DNA from: Pseudomonas fontis
GTDB lineage: Bacteria; Pseudomonadota; Gammaproteobacteria; Pseudomonadales; Pseudomonadaceae
Length of the DNA: 64,000 nucleotides
Assembly (NCBI RefSeq): GCF_028656955.1
Contig: NZ_JAMDGY010000020.1
Span: forward strand, 288,625-352,624
Direction: 5' to 3'
Within the stretch, counting starts at the first letter, position 1. Each line of letters begins with the position of its first letter. Below, in pieces: positions 55,395-63,921 of this stretch. The notes under the pieces are model-generated. The model did no database searches, had not been told where the DNA came from, and worked only from the letters and a program-made list of their open reading frames with translations. A program made the translations under genes and the position numbers.

Positions 55395-56345
55395 GTGGAC
55401 AAGATTCTTCACCAACCACTGGGCGGCAACGAAATGCCGCGTTTCGGCGGTATCGCCACCATGCTGCGCCTGCCCCACCTGCAAAGCGCCGAAGGGCTTG
55501 ATGCCGCGTTCATCGGCATCCCCCTGGACATCGGCACCTCGCTGCGTTCGGGTACCCGCTTCGGCCCACGGCAGATCCGTGCCGAGTCGGTGATGATCCG
55601 CCCGTACAACATGGCCACCGGCGCTGCCCCCTTCGACTCGCTGTCGGTTGCCGACATCGGCGACGTGGCAATCAACACCTTCAACCTGCTCGACGCCGTG
55701 CGCATCATCGAAGAGGCGTATGACGAGATCCTCGAACACAACGTCATCCCGATGACCATGGGTGGTGACCACACCATCACCCTGCCGATCCTGCGTGCCC
55801 TGCACAAAAAGCACGGCAAGATCGGCCTGGTGCATATCGACGCCCACGCCGACGTCAACGATCATATGTTTGGTGAGAAAATCGCCCACGGCACCACCTT
55901 CCGCCGCGCCGTGGAAGAAGGCCTGCTGGACTGCGACCGTGTCGTGCAGATCGGCCTGCGTGCCCAGGGCTACACCGCCGAAGACTTCAATTGGAGCCGC
56001 AAGCAGGGCTTCCGCGTCGTCCAGGCCGAAGAGTGCTGGTACAAGTCGCTGGCCCCGCTGATGGCTGAAGTACGCGAAAAAGTCGGTGGCGGCCCGGTGT
56101 ACCTGAGCTTCGACATCGACGGCATCGACCCGGCCTGGGCCCCAGGCACCGGCACCCCGGAAATCGGCGGCCTGACCACCATGCAGGGCATGGAGATCAT
56201 CCGTGGTTGCCAGGGCCTGGACCTGATCGGCTGCGACCTGGTGGAAGTCTCGCCACCCTACGACACCACCGGCAACACCTCGCTGCTGGGTGCCAACCTG
56301 CTGTACGAAATGCTTTGTGTCCTGCCCGGCGTAGCACACCGCTAA
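55395..56345 (+). CDS. gbuA: Agmatinase-family ureohydrolase, probably guanidinobutyrase-like
   Basis: 316 residues, GTG at 55395 after GAGG. The binuclear Mn site is complete: His126 (MGGDHTITLP), Asp149, His151 and Asp153 (HIDAHADVND), Asp240 and Asp242 (SFDIDGIDP). It hydrolyses a guanidino compound to urea and an amine. Agmatinase is a common label, but length, the LysR partner and the sodium symporter next to it match the guanidinobutyrate/guanidinopropionate systems (GbuA, GpuA) of P. aeruginosa, and similar genes plus a PA1414-like small gene are neighbours of gbuA there. Substrate remains an inference. Confidence 0.85.
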   Translation: MDKILHQPLGGNEMPRFGGIATMLRLPHLQSAEGLDAAFIGIPLDIGTSLRSGTRFGPRQIRAESVMIRPYNMATGAAPFDSLSVADIGDVAINTFNLLDAVRIIEEAYDEILEHNVIPMTMGGDHTITLPILRALHKKHGKIGLVHIDAHADVNDHMFGEKIAHGTTFRRAVEEGLLDCDRVVQIGLRAQGYTAEDFNWSRKQGFRVVQAEECWYKSLAPLMAEVREKVGGGPVYLSFDIDGIDPAWAPGTGTPEIGGLTTMQGMEIIRGCQGLDLIGCDLVEVSPPYDTTGNTSLLGANLLYEMLCVLPGVAHR

Positions 56346-56389
56346 GGCCTTCGGCGAGGAGCTTCACCCCCGGCAGGAGCCATGACGGC

Positions 56390-56409
56390 GGCACCGCGTA
56401 GACGGTGCC
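56390..56409 (+). other. Hairpin between ureohydrolase and symporter genes
   Basis: ggcaccg / cggtgcc stem with a 6-nt loop, followed by a second imperfect GC-rich stem (about 56424-56457). It lies in the 144-bp gap within the presumed operon. It could be an attenuator or RNA-processing site. It does not fit the guanidine-II riboswitch, since the loop lacks ACGR. Confidence 0.4.
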
Positions 56410-56489
56410 CCGTGTTGCAGAATGACCCGCGGCAGCCCGGCTGCCCGCGGGGTCGATCTCACCATAATAAAGATAATCGGAGACACCCC

Positions 56490-57869
56490 ATGGCCTTGGA
56501 CTTATTCGTTGTTCTGATCTATGCGGCCGGCATGCTCATGCTTGGCTATTACGGCATGCGCCGGGCAAAAACCCATGAAGACTACCTGGTAGCCGGGCGC
56601 AACCTCGGCCCGACCCTGTACATGGGCACCATGGCCGCGACCGTGCTGGGCGGCGCCTCCACCGTGGGTACCGTCAAACTGGGCTATGTCCACGGCATCT
56701 CCGGCTTCTGGCTGTGTGCGGCACTGGGCCTGGGCATCATTGCCCTGAACCTGTTCCTCGCCAAGCCGCTGCTGCGCCTGCGCATCTTCACCGTGACCCA
56801 GGTGCTGGAGCAGCGCTACAACCCCATGGCCCGTCAGGCCAGCGCCGTGATCATGCTGGCGTACGCACTGATGATCGCCGTGACTTCGACCCTGGCCATC
56901 GGCACCGTGCTGCAAGTGCTGTTCGAACTGCCGTTCTGGACCGCCGTGCTGCTTGGCGGTGGCGTGGTGGTGGTCTACTCGACCATCGGCGGCATGTGGT
57001 CGCTGACCCTGACCGACATCGTCCAGTTCGTGATCAAGACCGTCGGCCTGATGTTCGTGCTGCTGCCGATCTGCCTGTACCGCGTGGGCGGCTGGGACGA
57101 ACTGGTGGCCAAGTTGCCGGCCTCCAGCTTCAGCCTGACCACCATCGGTTGGGACACCATCATCACCTACTTCCTGATCTACTTCTTCGGCATCCTGATC
57201 GGCCAGGATATCTGGCAGCGGGTGTTCACTGCCCGTGACGAGAAGGTCGCCAAGTACGCCGGTACCACCGCAGGTATCTACTGCGTGATCTACGGCCTGG
57301 TCTGCGCGGTGATCGGCATGACCGCCCACGTGCTGCTGCCCGACCTGGGCAACGCCAACAACGCCTTCGCCGCGATCGTCAAATCGGCGCTGCCCGATGG
57401 TATCCGTGGCCTGGTGATTGCTGCTGCATTGGCCGCGATGATGTCTACCGCCAGTGCCGGCCTGCTGGCTGCGTCCACCGTACTCACCGAAGACCTGCTG
57501 CCCAAGCTGCGTGGCGGCAAACAGTCGAGCCTGAACATCAACCGCCTGTTCACCCTGCTGACCGGCATCGTGGTACTGGGCATCGCCCTGATGGTGGAAG
57601 ATGTGATCAGCGCCCTGACCCTGGCCTACAACCTGCTGGTCGGTGGCATGCTGGTACCGTTGATCGGTGCGATCTACTGGAAGCGCGCCACCACCCCGGC
57701 CGCGATCATCAGCATGGCGCTGGGCTTCACCACCGCGCTGGTGTTCATGATCAAGGATGGCATGGACGCGAGCACCCCGATCTACTACAGCCTGGCGATT
57801 GCCCTGGTGAGTTTCGTGGTGGTCAGCCTGGTCTCCCGTCGTTCGGTGAACGCGGTAAACCTGGCGTAA
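56490..57869 (+). CDS. Sodium:solute symporter (SSS family)
   Basis: 459 residues with 12-13 membrane segments, ATG at 56490 after GGAGACA. SSS features: an AGRNLGPTLYMGTMAATVLG segment, GGASTVGTVKLGYVHG, and GLVIAAALAAMMSTASAGLLAASTV near helix 8 with the Ser/Thr-rich sodium site. Being downstream of the ureohydrolase suggests import of its guanidino substrate or export/import of a related amine, as proposed for GpuP. A strong terminator follows its stop. Confidence 0.9.
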   Translation: MALDLFVVLIYAAGMLMLGYYGMRRAKTHEDYLVAGRNLGPTLYMGTMAATVLGGASTVGTVKLGYVHGISGFWLCAALGLGIIALNLFLAKPLLRLRIFTVTQVLEQRYNPMARQASAVIMLAYALMIAVTSTLAIGTVLQVLFELPFWTAVLLGGGVVVVYSTIGGMWSLTLTDIVQFVIKTVGLMFVLLPICLYRVGGWDELVAKLPASSFSLTTIGWDTIITYFLIYFFGILIGQDIWQRVFTARDEKVAKYAGTTAGIYCVIYGLVCAVIGMTAHVLLPDLGNANNAFAAIVKSALPDGIRGLVIAAALAAMMSTASAGLLAASTVLTEDLLPKLRGGKQSSLNINRLFTLLTGIVVLGIALMVEDVISALTLAYNLLVGGMLVPLIGAIYWKRATTPAAIISMALGFTTALVFMIKDGMDASTPIYYSLAIALVSFVVVSLVSRRSVNAVNLA

Positions 57870-57872
57870 AAC

Positions 57873-57911
57873 AAACAGGCCGACGCATTGCAACGATGCG
57901 TCGGCCTGTGT
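57873..57911. terminator. Strong terminator between symporter and small gene
   Basis: A 13-bp perfect stem (caggccgacgcat / atgcgtcggcctg) with a 7-nt loop, starting 6 bp after the symporter stop. Also lies at the 3' end of the convergent 42-codon gene, so it may serve both. Confidence 0.8.
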
Positions 57912-57917
57912 TCAGCG

Positions 57918-58046
57918 TTAGCGCCGGCGAGGCTGGCGTTTGTGCTGTTCCTCGTCGGTAGGGATCGGGACCGGTTGCAGCGGCGGCGGGATGAGGCCCA
58001 GGGCGACTGCAAGGTCGTGGAGCCAGTTGAACAAAACGTTTCTCAT
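57918..58046 (-). CDS. Small basic protein of 42 residues (PA1414-like)
   Basis: Frame from ATG at 58046 with GGGGGAG 4 nt upstream to TAA at 57918. The product begins MRNVLFNWLHDLAVALGLIP, an amphipathic helix, continues PPPLQPVPIPTDEEQHK and ends in a basic RQPRRR tail. I recall small Pseudomonas proteins of this kind annotated as the PA1414 family, in P. aeruginosa near gbuA; this is from memory and not checked. The good ribosome site, the terminator at its end and the regular composition support a real gene. Function unknown. Confidence 0.65.
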   Translation of the reverse strand: MRNVLFNWLHDLAVALGLIPPPLQPVPIPTDEEQHKRQPRRR

Positions 58047-58204
58047 AACTCCCCCTTACGGGTCTAACTGCGCGGCGTAGTTTGCTGCGACGCTTCACAG
58101 TGATCATAGCCCGATGTCCTACAACGTGCTCGTGTAAAAACATTCAGAATTGATCTCGGTCAGGCCCTCGGCGCCGACTCGACGAACGGTGCGCCTCCCC
58201 TCTC

Positions 58205-59131
58205 CTAGCCCAACAGTGCGCGCAAGCGCCTGCGCAGCCATTGCTCGGCACTGACCAGGGTCACCCCGCACAACACGCAGACCGCGCCCAGGATGAAATT
58301 CGCGCTCAGTGGCTCATCGAGCAGCAGCACGCCGAAGGTCACCCCGAACAGCGGCGTGATGAACGAGAACACCGCCAGGTTCGAGGCCAGGTAGCGGCGC
58401 AGCAGCCAGAACCAGGTCAGGTAGCTGAAGAACGACACCACCAACGACTGGAACAGCACGCTGCCCACCGCCACCGGGGTCAACGTCACGTGGCTGATCT
58501 GGCCGCTGAAGCCGGCGATCAACAGCAACCCGACAAAACCGACCAGCAGTTGGTAGAACAACGTCAGGGTCGCTGGTGCCTCGGACAGGCGCGAGGCACG
58601 CACCGCGACCGTGGTTGCCCCCCAAGCCGCGCCTGCCAGCACGCCGAAGGCATCGCCCAGCAGCATGCGGCTGTCCATGTCCTCGAGCGACACGCCACCA
58701 AAGAAGGCCACCGCGATGCCGCCAAAGGCCAGCAGGATGCCCAGCCATTGCAGAGGGCGCAGGCGCTCGCTGGGCAGCATCCAGTGCAGGCCCAACGCGG
58801 TGAACACCGGCGCGGTATAAAGGAACACCGACATGTGCGCCGCCGAGGTCAGTTGCAGGCCTTCGGCGATAAAGAAGAACTCGATGCCGAACAGGCTGCC
58901 GGCCAGCAACCCTGCGCGCCAGGTGGGCCCCACGTGCTCCCAGCCACCCCGCCAGCAGATCAGCAGGCCGACCAGCACGGCGGCGATGCCGGAGCGAGTG
59001 GCCGCCTGCATCACCGGGGCGATGTCGGCGGCGGCCCATTTGATCATCACCTGCTGGATACCCCAGATCAGGCACAGCCCCAGCATCACTTGCAGGGCAA
59101 AGGCATCGGTATTCTGGCGAGGTGCGCTCAT
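58205..59131 (-). CDS. EamA/DMT-family transporter
   Basis: 308 residues, about ten membrane segments in two EamA repeats (about 10-140 and 155-290), from ATG at 59131. Helix 1 reads ALQVMLGLCLIWGIQQVMIK; repeat 1 ends in TAPVFTALGLHWMLPSERLR and repeat 2 in FITPLFGVTFGVLLLDEPLS, both classic positions. Probably a metabolite exporter; no substrate clue. It is not similar in detail to the EamA protein at 28814 beyond the family fold. Upstream on the same strand lies the DUF2513-like gene. Confidence 0.88.
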   Translation of the reverse strand: MSAPRQNTDAFALQVMLGLCLIWGIQQVMIKWAAADIAPVMQAATRSGIAAVLVGLLICWRGGWEHVGPTWRAGLLAGSLFGIEFFFIAEGLQLTSAAHMSVFLYTAPVFTALGLHWMLPSERLRPLQWLGILLAFGGIAVAFFGGVSLEDMDSRMLLGDAFGVLAGAAWGATTVAVRASRLSEAPATLTLFYQLLVGFVGLLLIAGFSGQISHVTLTPVAVGSVLFQSLVVSFFSYLTWFWLLRRYLASNLAVFSFITPLFGVTFGVLLLDEPLSANFILGAVCVLCGVTLVSAEQWLRRRLRALLG

Positions 59132-59239
59132 GCAAGGCACCCTTCTTCTGACAATGGCATGACGAACGCTCGGCGAGTGTGGATCCAACGCCGATTATCG
59201 TCATGGCGGACCGCTGATTACCAGCACGGCATCGCGGCT

Positions 59240-59632
59240 TCAGGCGATCTGGGCTTTCGAGGCCAGCTCATCGAAGGTGTCTGGATCAAGCGCATCCGCC
59301 TGCTCGTCGAGCACCTGGCGCGGGTGGTCGTTGCCCGGGATGCTGCTGTCGATCAGGCTGAGCAGGCGCGAGCCGCGCTCGGTGAGCACGAAGTTCTCGC
59401 CATTGCCGCCCTCGTCTTCCGGCCGGCTGGCGATGAAGCCGCGATCGTAGAGCAGCTTTTCGTATTCGCAGGCGCGGGTTTTCAGGTGGTCCAGTTCGGG
59501 TACCGGATTACCCTCGGCCGCCAGCTGGGCGGCGTGTTGTTCGGCGTAGGGGCGCGGGGTGAAACTATGCCCGGCGCCGTTCTGCACTTCATGCAGCAGG
59601 CGTTCGATCAGGTCCCAGTCATAGGTGCTCAT
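59240..59632 (-). CDS. Hypothetical protein, DUF2513-like
   Basis: 130 residues. The start YDWDLIERLLHEVQNG and the later LLYDRGFIASRPEDEGG segment with FVLTERGSRLLSLID give the look of a DUF2513-type winged-helix protein, in which an N-terminal WDLIR helix, a middle YEKLLxxxGFI helix and an LTxxGxxFL end are usual. The similarity is recalled by pattern and not confirmed. No membrane segment or signal peptide. It has its own start region (127 bp to the divergent small exported protein). Role unknown; such proteins are frequent in accessory or phage-associated contexts. Confidence 0.65.
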   Translation of the reverse strand: MSTYDWDLIERLLHEVQNGAGHSFTPRPYAEQHAAQLAAEGNPVPELDHLKTRACEYEKLLYDRGFIASRPEDEGGNGENFVLTERGSRLLSLIDSSIPGNDHPRQVLDEQADALDPDTFDELASKAQIA

Positions 59633-59758
59633 CGGCTCAACCTCACTCGGGGGGGTGTAAGGCTGTGACCGGCGCGGCTGGCAGGGGTTCGACTGAACTT
59701 TCCAGGCGGGGCATCGCTCAACCGAGCAACGTGCCCTAACGGAACGCGAGGCCTGACC

Positions 59759-60028
59759 ATGAAGACGCTACTGAAGATCACCACTGTCGCGGCGCTGCTG
59801 TGCTCACTGCCCAGTTGGGCATGCACGCTGGAGGAAGCCACGGAAAAACGCGAGGCATTGGCCAAGGAAGTCAGCAGGCTGACTGAACAGAACCCGCAGA
59901 AGGCCAAGGAGATCAACGATGAGTTGCGCGGGATGAAGCTGGAGAGCGCCAGCAAGGACCTGCCGGACAAATGTCAGCTGATCGACAAGCGGATGGAGGA
60001 ATTGCGGGCTGCGGAGAAGAAAGTCTGA
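59759..60028 (+). CDS. Small exported coiled-coil protein
   Basis: 89 residues. A signal peptide (MKTLLKITTVAALLCSLPSWA) is followed by a highly charged helical mature part with two cysteines (CTLEEATEKREAL and DKCQLIDKRMEEL) that may form a disulfide clasp, and a predicted coiled coil between. Periplasmic. I do not recognise a named family beyond small Pseudomonas exported proteins of unknown role. A REP pair lies behind it. Confidence 0.75.
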   Translation: MKTLLKITTVAALLCSLPSWACTLEEATEKREALAKEVSRLTEQNPQKAKEINDELRGMKLESASKDLPDKCQLIDKRMEELRAAEKKV

Positions 60029-60084
60029 GCTGAGCAACCGGGTGGCTGCAAAACCTGAGGAACAAATGAGGTGAGGAACAAATA

Positions 60085-60170
60085 CTGTGGGAGCCGGCCT
60101 TGCCGGCGATGAGGCCGGTCAAAGCTACGGCCGCTTCGCGCCCGATCGCCGGCAAGGCCGGCTCCCACAG
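60085..60170. repeat. REP pair (inverted)
   Basis: Opposed gagccggccttgccggcgat and atcgccggcaaggccggctc units with a spacer, in the gap between the convergent small exported protein gene and helicase gene; a third ggctcccaca fragment follows immediately. Confidence 0.88.
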
Positions 60171-60189
60171 GCTCCCACAAGTTCAGCGC

Positions 60190-61521
60190 TTACTCGGCAG
60201 CCGGTGCCGGCTTGCGCTTCTTCAGCGGTGCCATGCCGTCAGCGCTGGTCAGTTGCGGCGCGTTCGGCTTCGGCTTGGCGGTCGGCTTGCGCTTGGCCAC
60301 GGCCTTCTTGTCACCCTTCTTGTCGGTGGTCTTTTTCTTCTTGACGCCAGCCGCCTTGCCCGAGGCCTTGACCTTCTTCGGCCCGGTGTAGGTGCCTTTG
60401 ACTTCCTTGATGGTGCGACGCTCGAAGGTCTGCTTCAGGTAGCGCTCGATGCTCGACATCAGGTTCCAGTCGCCGTGGCAGATCAACGACACCGCCAGGC
60501 CTTCGTTACCAGCACGACCAGTACGGCCGATACGGTGCACGTATTCGTCGCCACTGCGCGGCATGTCGAAGTTGATCACCAGGTCCAGGCCGTCAACGTC
60601 CAGGCCACGGGCCGCGACATCGGTAGCGACCAGCACCTTGGCACCGCCCTGCTTCAGGCGCTCGATGGCCAGCTTGCGGTCTTTCTGGTCCTTGTCACCG
60701 TGCAGAACGAAGGCCTTCACGTCCTTGGCCACCAGGTGACCGTAGATACGGTCGGCCATGACCCGGGTGTTGGTGAAGATGATTGCCTTCTGGTACGTCT
60801 CGTTGGCCAGCAGCCACTGGATGATCTGCTCTTTGTGCTGGTTGTGGTCGGCAGTGATGATCTGCTGACGGGTGCCTTCGTTGAGCTGGCTGACCGAGTT
60901 GAGCATCAGGTGCTCAGGGTCGTTCATCACCTTGTTGATCATGTCGCGCAGGCCGGCACCGCCGGTGGTGGCGGAGAACAGCAGGGTCTGCTGGCGGTTC
61001 GGGCACTCGCCACACAGGCGTTCAACGTCTTCGGAGAAGCCCATGTCGAGCATGCGGTCGGCTTCGTCGAGGACGATCACTTCAACGTGCTCAAGCTTCA
61101 GGTTGCCGGCGTTCAGTTGCTCGAGCATACGGCCCGGGGTACCGACCAGGATGTCCGGCACCTTGCGCAGCATGGCGGCCTGTTCCTTGAAGTCTTCACC
61201 GCCGGTGATCATGCCCGACTTGATGAAGGTGAACTGGGCAAAACGCTCGATTTCCTTGAGGGTCTGCTGGGCCAGCTCACGGGTTGGCAGCAGCACCAGG
61301 GCACGGATCTCGACGCGCTTCTGCTTCAGGTCGACCAGGCGGTTGAGCACCGGCAGCATGAAGGCGGCGGTCTTGCCGCTACCGGTTTTCGCCGTTACCC
61401 GCAGGTCACGCCCTTGCAAGGCCAGGGGAATGGCGGCCGCCTGCACAGGAGTAGGCTCGGAAAAGTTCAGAGCAGCTACGGCTTTAAGCAGACGTTCGTG
61501 CAGGGCGAATTGGGAAAACAC
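60190..61521 (-). CDS. DEAD-box ATP-dependent RNA helicase (SrmB/RhlE-like)
   Basis: 443 residues. Motifs in order: Q motif (FSEPTPVQAAAIPLAL), TAKTGSGKT (Walker A), PTRELAQQ, TPGRMLEQL, LDEADRMLDMGF (DEAD), LFSATT, and in the second domain TDVAARGLDVDGL and HRIGRTGRAG. The last 80 or so residues are Lys/Pro/Ala-rich and unstructured, useful for RNA binding. Probable role in ribosome assembly or mRNA remodelling. SrmB-type is favoured over RhlB by length and tail; this is uncertain. Confidence 0.93.
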   Translation of the reverse strand: MFSQFALHERLLKAVAALNFSEPTPVQAAAIPLALQGRDLRVTAKTGSGKTAAFMLPVLNRLVDLKQKRVEIRALVLLPTRELAQQTLKEIERFAQFTFIKSGMITGGEDFKEQAAMLRKVPDILVGTPGRMLEQLNAGNLKLEHVEVIVLDEADRMLDMGFSEDVERLCGECPNRQQTLLFSATTGGAGLRDMINKVMNDPEHLMLNSVSQLNEGTRQQIITADHNQHKEQIIQWLLANETYQKAIIFTNTRVMADRIYGHLVAKDVKAFVLHGDKDQKDRKLAIERLKQGGAKVLVATDVAARGLDVDGLDLVINFDMPRSGDEYVHRIGRTGRAGNEGLAVSLICHGDWNLMSSIERYLKQTFERRTIKEVKGTYTGPKKVKASGKAAGVKKKKTTDKKGDKKAVAKRKPTAKPKPNAPQLTSADGMAPLKKRKPAPAAE

Positions 61522-61663
61522 GGGTGTACCTCGGGCATGAGCAGAAATTCAGCCACATAGGGTAACGTTTTCCGGCGCCCACGCCGAATTTCTTTTGGCA
61601 CTGAATGCTCGATCCGCGCTCTAATTGCTCTACTTTCACCTATACGGACGATTTTTGTACGGC

Positions 61664-62968
61664 ATGGCTATTCAACAATTCTGGCAAAACACCCTCGACC
61701 TGTGGGGCACACTCGATGAGCACCCGGTGCTGCACGCCGGCATCGGCCTGACCTTGCTGCTGGTCATCGCCCTGGTGCTCGGGCGCGTGGCGCGTTTTCT
61801 GATCCTCCACGCGATCAAGCTGCTGGGCCGACAGCCGGCACTGCACTGGCTCAATGACCTGCTGCAGAACAAGGTATTTCACCGCCTGGCGCAAATGACC
61901 CCGTCGCTGGTGGTGCAGTTCGGCCTCAAGCTGGTGCCTGAACTGAACACCAACAGCCAGCACTTCCTTGGCAACGTGGCGCTGGCCTTCACCATCCTGT
62001 TCCTGGTGCTGGCGATCAGCGCCCTGCTCGATGCCCTGCTGGACATCTACGCGCGTACCGAACACGCCCGCACCCGCTCGATCAAGGGCTACGTGCAGTT
62101 GGCCAAGATGGTGTTGTTCGTGTTTGGCGCGATCATCATCGTCGCCACCCTGATCGACCGCTCACCGCTGTTGCTGTTGTCGGGCCTGGGTGCGATGTCG
62201 GCGGTGATCCTGTTGGTCTACAAGGACACCCTGCTGTCGTTCGTCGCCAGCGTGCAGTTGACCAGCAACGACATGCTGCGCGTGGGGGACTGGATCGAAA
62301 TGCCCCAGGTGGGCGCGGACGGCGATGTGGTGGATATCACCCTGCACACGGTGAAGGTACAGAACTTCGACAAGACCATCGTCTCCATCCCGACCTGGCG
62401 CCTGATGTCGGAGTCGTTCAAGAACTGGCGCGGCATGCAGCAATCGGGTGGGCGGCGAATCAAGCGCAGCCTGTTCATCGATGCCGGTGGCGTGCGCTTC
62501 CTGACTTCGGCCGAGGAGTCGCGGTTGTCCGAGGTACGCCTGCTGACCGACTACATCGCCCGCAAGCGCAACGAGCTGCACAGTTGGAACGAGGCCCAGG
62601 GCCCGGTCGCCGAGCTGTCGGCCAACCGCCGCCGGCTGACCAACATCGGCACCTTCCGGGCCTATGCGCTGGCGTACCTGAAGAGCCACCCGGACATCCA
62701 GCCGAACATGACCTGCATGGTCCGCCAGATGCAAACCACCGCCCAGGGTGTGCCGCTGGAGATCTACTGCTTCACCCGTACCACGGCGTGGGCCGACTAC
62801 GAGCGGATCCAGGGCGACATCTTCGACTACCTGCTCGCGGTGCTGCCGGAATTCGGCCTGAGCCTGTACCAGCAGCCTAGCGGCAACGACCTGCGCGCCG
62901 GGTTGCTACCGGCGAACCTGGCCCGTGAACAGCGGGCGCTGGGTGCCGAGGCGACTGAGCCACAGTGA
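61664..62968 (+). CDS. MscS-family mechanosensitive channel, YbdG-like
   Basis: 434 residues from ATG at 61664 (ribosome site weak). Five hydrophobic segments in the first 200 residues; the last one is the pore-lining helix (LLLLSGLGAMSAVILLVYKD). The MscS beta domain follows (SNDMLRVGDWIEMPQVGADG, DVVDITLHTVKVQNFDKTIV SIP), and the YbdG-specific C-terminal part. YbdG-type channels are miniconductance, linked to osmotic adaptation. The 3' end overlaps the convergent yigM-like gene by 63 bp. Confidence 0.9.
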   Translation: MAIQQFWQNTLDLWGTLDEHPVLHAGIGLTLLLVIALVLGRVARFLILHAIKLLGRQPALHWLNDLLQNKVFHRLAQMTPSLVVQFGLKLVPELNTNSQHFLGNVALAFTILFLVLAISALLDALLDIYARTEHARTRSIKGYVQLAKMVLFVFGAIIIVATLIDRSPLLLLSGLGAMSAVILLVYKDTLLSFVASVQLTSNDMLRVGDWIEMPQVGADGDVVDITLHTVKVQNFDKTIVSIPTWRLMSESFKNWRGMQQSGGRRIKRSLFIDAGGVRFLTSAEESRLSEVRLLTDYIARKRNELHSWNEAQGPVAELSANRRRLTNIGTFRAYALAYLKSHPDIQPNMTCMVRQMQTTAQGVPLEIYCFTRTTAWADYERIQGDIFDYLLAVLPEFGLSLYQQPSGNDLRAGLLPANLAREQRALGAEATEPQ

Positions 62969-63784
62969 GGCGAGAATCACTGCGCCGCCGATGAACAGGC
63001 GGCCCAGGGGTTCGTGCTGGTTCCAGATCAGCAGGTTCAGCAGCAACCCGACCGGGACATGCAGGTTGTTCATCACCGCCAGGGTGCCGCCGGAAACCAG
63101 GCAGGCGCCCTTGTTCCACCAGTACAGGCCCAACGCCGTGGGGCACAACCCGAGGAACAGCAGCACCAGCCATTGCATATCGGTGCTGGGCAGGTGCTGG
63201 GTGTTGCCGAACAGCAGGAACGCCGGCAAGACCACGATCAACGCACCCAGGTAGAAGTAGCCAAAGCGCCGGTAATGCGGCTCGTTGCTCGGGTGGCGGG
63301 CGATCAGGTGCTTGTACAGGACCTGGCCGGCGGCATAGGTGAAGTTGGCCAGTTGCAGCAGCAGGAAACCAATGAAGAAGTCCGGGCTGATGCTGTCGAA
63401 GCGGATGACCCCGGCGCCGGCGACCGCGACCAGGGCGGCGACCAGGGCCCAAGGGTTGAAGCGCCGGTTCAAGGCGTCCTCGATCAGGGTGACGTGCAAG
63501 GGGGTGAGGATGGTGAACAGCAACACCTCCGACACGCTGAGGACCCGGAAGCTCAGGTACAAGCAGACGTAGGTGATGCCGAACTGCAATGCGCCGATCA
63601 TCAGCATCGAACGCATGAAGCGCGGTTCGACCTTGCGCCAGCGGGTTAGCGGCAGGAAGACCAGGCCAGCCAGGACGACCCTCGCCAATACGGCGAAGTA
63701 ACTGTCGACGTGACCGGCCAGGTATTCGCCAATCAAGCTGAAAGAAAACGCCTGGATGAGTGCGACGATCAATAAATAGCCCAT
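62906..63784 (-). CDS. yigM: EamA/DMT-family transporter similar to biotin transporter YigM
   Basis: 292 residues with about ten membrane segments; ATG at 63784 after GAGGGGG. The N-terminal AFSFSLIGEYLAGHVDSYFA and the later LSVSEVLLFTILTPLHVTLI and GTLAVMNNLHVPVGLLLNLL segments closely resemble what I recall of E. coli YigM, an inner-membrane biotin importer. In pseudomonads the group is often annotated as a carboxylate/amino acid transporter, so substrate is not certain. The last 63 bp lie inside the MscS-family gene on the opposite strand. Confidence 0.82.
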   Translation of the reverse strand: MGYLLIVALIQAFSFSLIGEYLAGHVDSYFAVLARVVLAGLVFLPLTRWRKVEPRFMRSMLMIGALQFGITYVCLYLSFRVLSVSEVLLFTILTPLHVTLIEDALNRRFNPWALVAALVAVAGAGVIRFDSISPDFFIGFLLLQLANFTYAAGQVLYKHLIARHPSNEPHYRRFGYFYLGALIVVLPAFLLFGNTQHLPSTDMQWLVLLFLGLCPTALGLYWWNKGACLVSGGTLAVMNNLHVPVGLLLNLLIWNQHEPLGRLFIGGAVILASLWLSRLGTQRPLFTGQVRR

Positions 63785-63921
63785 GGGGACCCCCTCGAAA
63801 TTCAGGCGCGGACAGTAGCATTGCGGGGGTTGGGGGGCCAGTTCTCCTGGGGCTGGGGGGCTTTGCAAACTGTGATTGGCCTGAATGACTAGCGACCGCT
63901 GTGCGGCCGATCACTGACAAC

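Noticed and set aside
56346..56489. Guanidine riboswitch between the ureohydrolase and the symporter genes
   Set aside because: Two stem-loops are present, but the loops lack the ACGR signature of guanidine-II, and the ykkC type I core is not visible.
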